DNA of 6,673 bases from DASSBG01 sp965651365 (GTDB lineage: Bacteria; Pseudomonadota; Gammaproteobacteria; Xanthomonadales; Rhodanobacteraceae), in the NCBI GenBank assembly GCA_965651365.1, contig CBFGSA010000139.1:1-6673 (forward strand), read 5' to 3'. The position numbers were made by a program, and so were the translations under genes. This document shows, piece by piece, positions 4,381 to 6,673 of this stretch. The notes beneath the pieces were generated by a model that was not told the DNA's origin, searched no databases, and was given only the letters and a program-made list of their open reading frames with translations. Within the stretch, counting starts at the first letter, position 1. Every line of letters begins with the position of its first letter.

Positions 4381-6673
4381 ACCGTGAAGTGAATCTGCGC
4401 CCAGCCACCGTCGCTGGCGAGGGCGGTGACGGACTTGGCCCCGGCTTCGGTGTAGTCGTGCACAAAGGCCTGGCGCGGTGTGGTGGTGGCAGTGAGTCGG
4501 CCGTTGATCAGCCACAGCACCTCGGCACTGCTGCCCAGCGCGCGCAGGCTCAGCCGCGGCGCCCTCCTGGAATTGGACGCCGGAGCGATGCTGTCACCGT
4601 TTGCGATGCCGTCAATATGAATGCCTTGTGTCGGATCCAGACTGTCTTCGGCACAACCGGGCGCCAACGGCGGCAGGCTGGCTTTGGTGCGCTGCGCGTT
4701 GCTCAGCCATGGCCACGCGAGTACCGGCCAGCGGGCCACTTCGATGTGGCTTTCGCGCGCGCGATGGCAGCCGGCACTGAGGCGTCTGCCGCTGTCAGCA
4801 TCGATACGCAGGCTCACGGCAGCGGCATTCCAGCGTGTGTCCTGACGCTGTGGCAGGGTGGGCGGAATCACGCCGTCCAGTATCCAGGCCTGCATGCGTT
4901 GCTGGCACAGTTGCGGCCGCTCCGGATCCGGCGCCCGGCCCAGAGGCCAGCACACCGTGGCCTGGCTGACGCTGGCCGGCGGCGGTGTGCCGCGGCCCTG
5001 GTCCTGCGGGAGGCTGTCGGCGACCTGGAACAGCAATGGCAAGGCGGTCACCGCGCCGTATTGGCCCGGCATCGGCGTGCCGTCGGGGCGGCCGATCCAC
5101 ACGCCGATCGAATAGCGCGGCATGCTGGCCACGGCCCAGGCATCGCGGAAGCCGTAGCTTGTGCCGGTCTTCCAGGCCAGCGGCGGGCGGCCGGATTCGG
5201 CGAGGCTGTCGGCGCTGTAGCCTGGGCGCGGATGCGCGTCGAGCATGCGGCGCACGATCCACGCCGCGCCGGGCGACAGCACGCGGCGCTGACGCACCGG
5301 CATGTCCGGCGTCAGTCGGATGGCGCTGGCAATGCCCCGGTTGTTGAACGCGGTGTAGGCACTGACCAGATCCTCCAGCCGGGCGCCGGCGCCACCAAGG
5401 ATGATCGACAGATTGGGTTTGGCGCCGTGCGGCAGCTGCAGGTTCAGACCGGCGTTGGCCAGGCGGGCATTGAAACGTTCCGGCCCGATCCGGTCGAGCA
5501 GGTCGACGGCCGGCACGTTGAGCGACAGGCGCAATGCGTCTGCTGCCGCAACCGGACCGCTGAAGGCGCCGCTGAAGTCGCCCGGGCGGTAGCCGTCAAA
5601 GGATTGCGGCGCATCAAGCAGCAGGCTCTGCGAGTCGATCAGGCCATCATCCAGGGCCATGCCGTAGAGGAAGGGCTTGAGCGTCGAGCCGGGCGAGCGC
5701 CAGGCGCGGGTCATGTCGACGTAGCCCAGCCGCGTGTCGCTGCCGAAATCGCCGGAGCCGACGTAGACGCGCGTGGCGCCGCTGGCATTGTCGATGACCA
5801 GCAGCGCTGCCGAAGTGCGCGGTGGCAGGCCCGACAAATAGGCCGCCACGCGCGCTTCCATGGCTCGCTGCAGGTTGGCGTCGATGGTGGTGCGGATGCG
5901 CCGCACGGAAGGCATTGCTGCGTGCAGCCGACGGGCCAGCATCGGCGCCAGCAGCGGTGGATCGAGTGTGCGCGCCACCACCGGTTCAATCTTCGCTGCG
6001 GCGGCCACCCGGGGCGACCAGATGCCTTCATCGACCAGCCGCTCCAGCACCTTGTCGCGGGCGGCGCGCGCGCGATGCGGATGCCGATCAGGACGCATGT
6101 GGCTGGGCGCCTGTGGCAGCACCGCCAGCAAGGCGGCTTCGGCATGTGAAAGGTGTTTCGCGGACTTGCCCAGATACGCCCACGAAGCCGCTTCAACACC
6201 CTCGATCGTGCCACCGAAAGGCGCATTGTCCAGATACAGGGTCAGAATCTGGCGCTTGTTGAGGTGTGCCTCCAGTTGCAGTGCGCGCAGGATCTGGTGC
6301 AGCTTGCCCAGCACGGTACGCGAGTTCGGATCGATGATCCGCGCCACCTGCATGGTCAGCGTCGAGCCGCCGGACACGATCTGGCCGTGCCGCGCCCACT
6401 GCCACGCCGCCCGCGCCAGCGCCAGCGGATTGACGCCTGGATGACGCCAGAACCACTGGTCCTCGTAGCCCGTCAGCGCCTCGACGTACAGCGGTGACAC
6501 CTCATCCAGAGTTGCCGGATAGCGCCACACGCCATTGCGATCGGCAAAGGCGCGCAGCGGCGTGCCGTCGCGGGCCAGGACCACGGTGGCGGCCTGCTGT
6601 TCGGCGTTCGGCAGCGGCAGCGGGAACAGGCGGTCCAGCGCAACCGCCGTCAGCGCCAGCAGCGCCGTGGCGA
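4371..6673 (-). CDS. pbpC: Penicillin-binding protein 1C, bifunctional transglycosylase/transpeptidase (5' end outside window)
   Basis: Class A penicillin-binding protein, anchored in the inner membrane, with periplasmic domains that polymerise glycan strands from lipid II and cross-link peptides. About 766 codons are visible (E. coli PbpC is about 770). Numbering from the GTG at 6584 as 1, the GT51 glycosyltransferase domain shows GYEDQWFWRHPG (catalytic E41), SGGSTLTMQ (71-79) and LEAHLNKRQILTLYLDN with E105. The transpeptidase has SPGSTLKP (nucleophile S300 in STLK), SLN (354-356) and KTGTS (472-476). A C-terminal BiPBP_C-type domain (about 655-735) is typical of the 1C group. GTG 6584 is not the true start: the frame stays open to the window edge and encodes a hydrophobic segment, ALLALTAVALDRLFPLPLP, the usual signal-anchor. 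The gene is convergent with truD; the sirtuin remnant begins at its stop codon. In many bacteria pbpC sits beside an alpha-2-macroglobulin gene, but that flank is not visible. Confidence 0.96.
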   Translation of the reverse strand, partial: ATALLALTAVALDRLFPLPLPNAEQQAATVVLARDGTPLRAFADRNGVWRYPATLDEVSPLYVEALTGYEDQWFWRHPGVNPLALARAAWQWARHGQIVSGGSTLTMQVARIIDPNSRTVLGKLHQILRALQLEAHLNKRQILTLYLDNAPFGGTIEGVEAASWAYLGKSAKHLSHAEAALLAVLPQAPSHMRPDRHPHRARAARDKVLERLVDEGIWSPRVAAAAKIEPVVARTLDPPLLAPMLARRLHAAMPSVRRIRTTIDANLQRAMEARVAAYLSGLPPRTSAALLVIDNASGATRVYVGSGDFGSDTRLGYVDMTRAWRSPGSTLKPFLYGMALDDGLIDSQSLLLDAPQSFDGYRPGDFSGAFSGPVAAADALRLSLNVPAVDLLDRIGPERFNARLANAGLNLQLPHGAKPNLSIILGGAGARLEDLVSAYTAFNNRGIASAIRLTPDMPVRQRRVLSPGAAWIVRRMLDAHPRPGYSADSLAESGRPPLAWKTGTSYGFRDAWAVASMPRYSIGVWIGRPDGTPMPGQYGAVTALPLLFQVADSLPQDQGRGTPPPASVSQATVCWPLGRAPDPERPQLCQQRMQAWILDGVIPPTLPQRQDTRWNAAAVSLRIDADSGRRLSAGCHRARESHIEVARWPVLAWPWLSNAQRTKASLPPLAPGCAEDSLDPTQGIHIDGIANGDSIAPASNSRRAPRLSLRALGSSAEVLWLINGRLTATTTPRQAFVHDYTEAGAKSVTALASDGGWAQIHFTVMP

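Noticed and set aside
4039..4515. A 158-residue minus-strand protein starting inside pbpC and ending inside truD
   Set aside because: The first 45 residues or so overlap the pbpC 3' end in another frame and the tail is antisense to truD. Only the middle resembles a sirtuin, so I call a remnant instead of a gene.
4242..6149. A 635-codon open frame on the plus strand opposite pbpC
   Set aside because: It lies antisense to the clear PbpC protein, has no recognisable domain, is rich in Arg, Gly and Ala, and is what GC-rich third positions produce on the opposite strand.

Overview
The window is about 6.7 kb of high-GC chromosomal DNA from a gammaproteobacterium, most likely in or near the Xanthomonadales. 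The evidence is the gene order eno-ftsB-ispD-ispF-truD, which is typical of gammaproteobacteria, together with the strong GC bias and the REP-like palindromes. The species cannot be named from the sequence. No complete, previously undescribed system is visible. The notable parts are a decaying sirtuin gene, a rearrangement boundary after truD and a REP-like inverted pair upstream of eno.

Layout: positions 1-278 hold no gene. They contain two REP-like palindromes in inverted orientation (about 7-135) and the leader of eno, with a small perfect hairpin at 226-243. From 279 to 4084 five genes run on the plus strand: eno (enolase), ftsB (divisome coiled-coil protein), ispD and ispF (two enzymes of the MEP isoprenoid pathway) and truD (tRNA pseudouridine-13 synthase). 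Spacing is 6 nt between eno and ftsB. The other junctions overlap by 11 nt (ftsB/ispD), 4 nt (ispD/ispF) and 4 nt (ispF/truD), so the block reads as one translationally coupled operon.

From the right-hand edge down to 4371, pbpC (penicillin-binding protein 1C) runs on the minus strand, convergent with truD. Its first codons lie outside the window. The gap between truD and pbpC (4085-4370) carries, on the minus strand, the N-terminal third of a SIR2-family NAD-dependent deacylase. It has a damaged NAD-binding motif and no zinc finger or catalytic histidine. It ends at the truD stop, so this looks like the scar of a deletion or rearrangement. surE, which commonly follows truD in gammaproteobacteria, is absent from this position.

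Functionally the plus-strand genes are housekeeping: glycolysis, septal cell-wall assembly, isoprenoid precursors (which feed undecaprenyl phosphate, the peptidoglycan carrier) and tRNA modification. pbpC adds a peptidoglycan polymerase/transpeptidase on the opposite strand.
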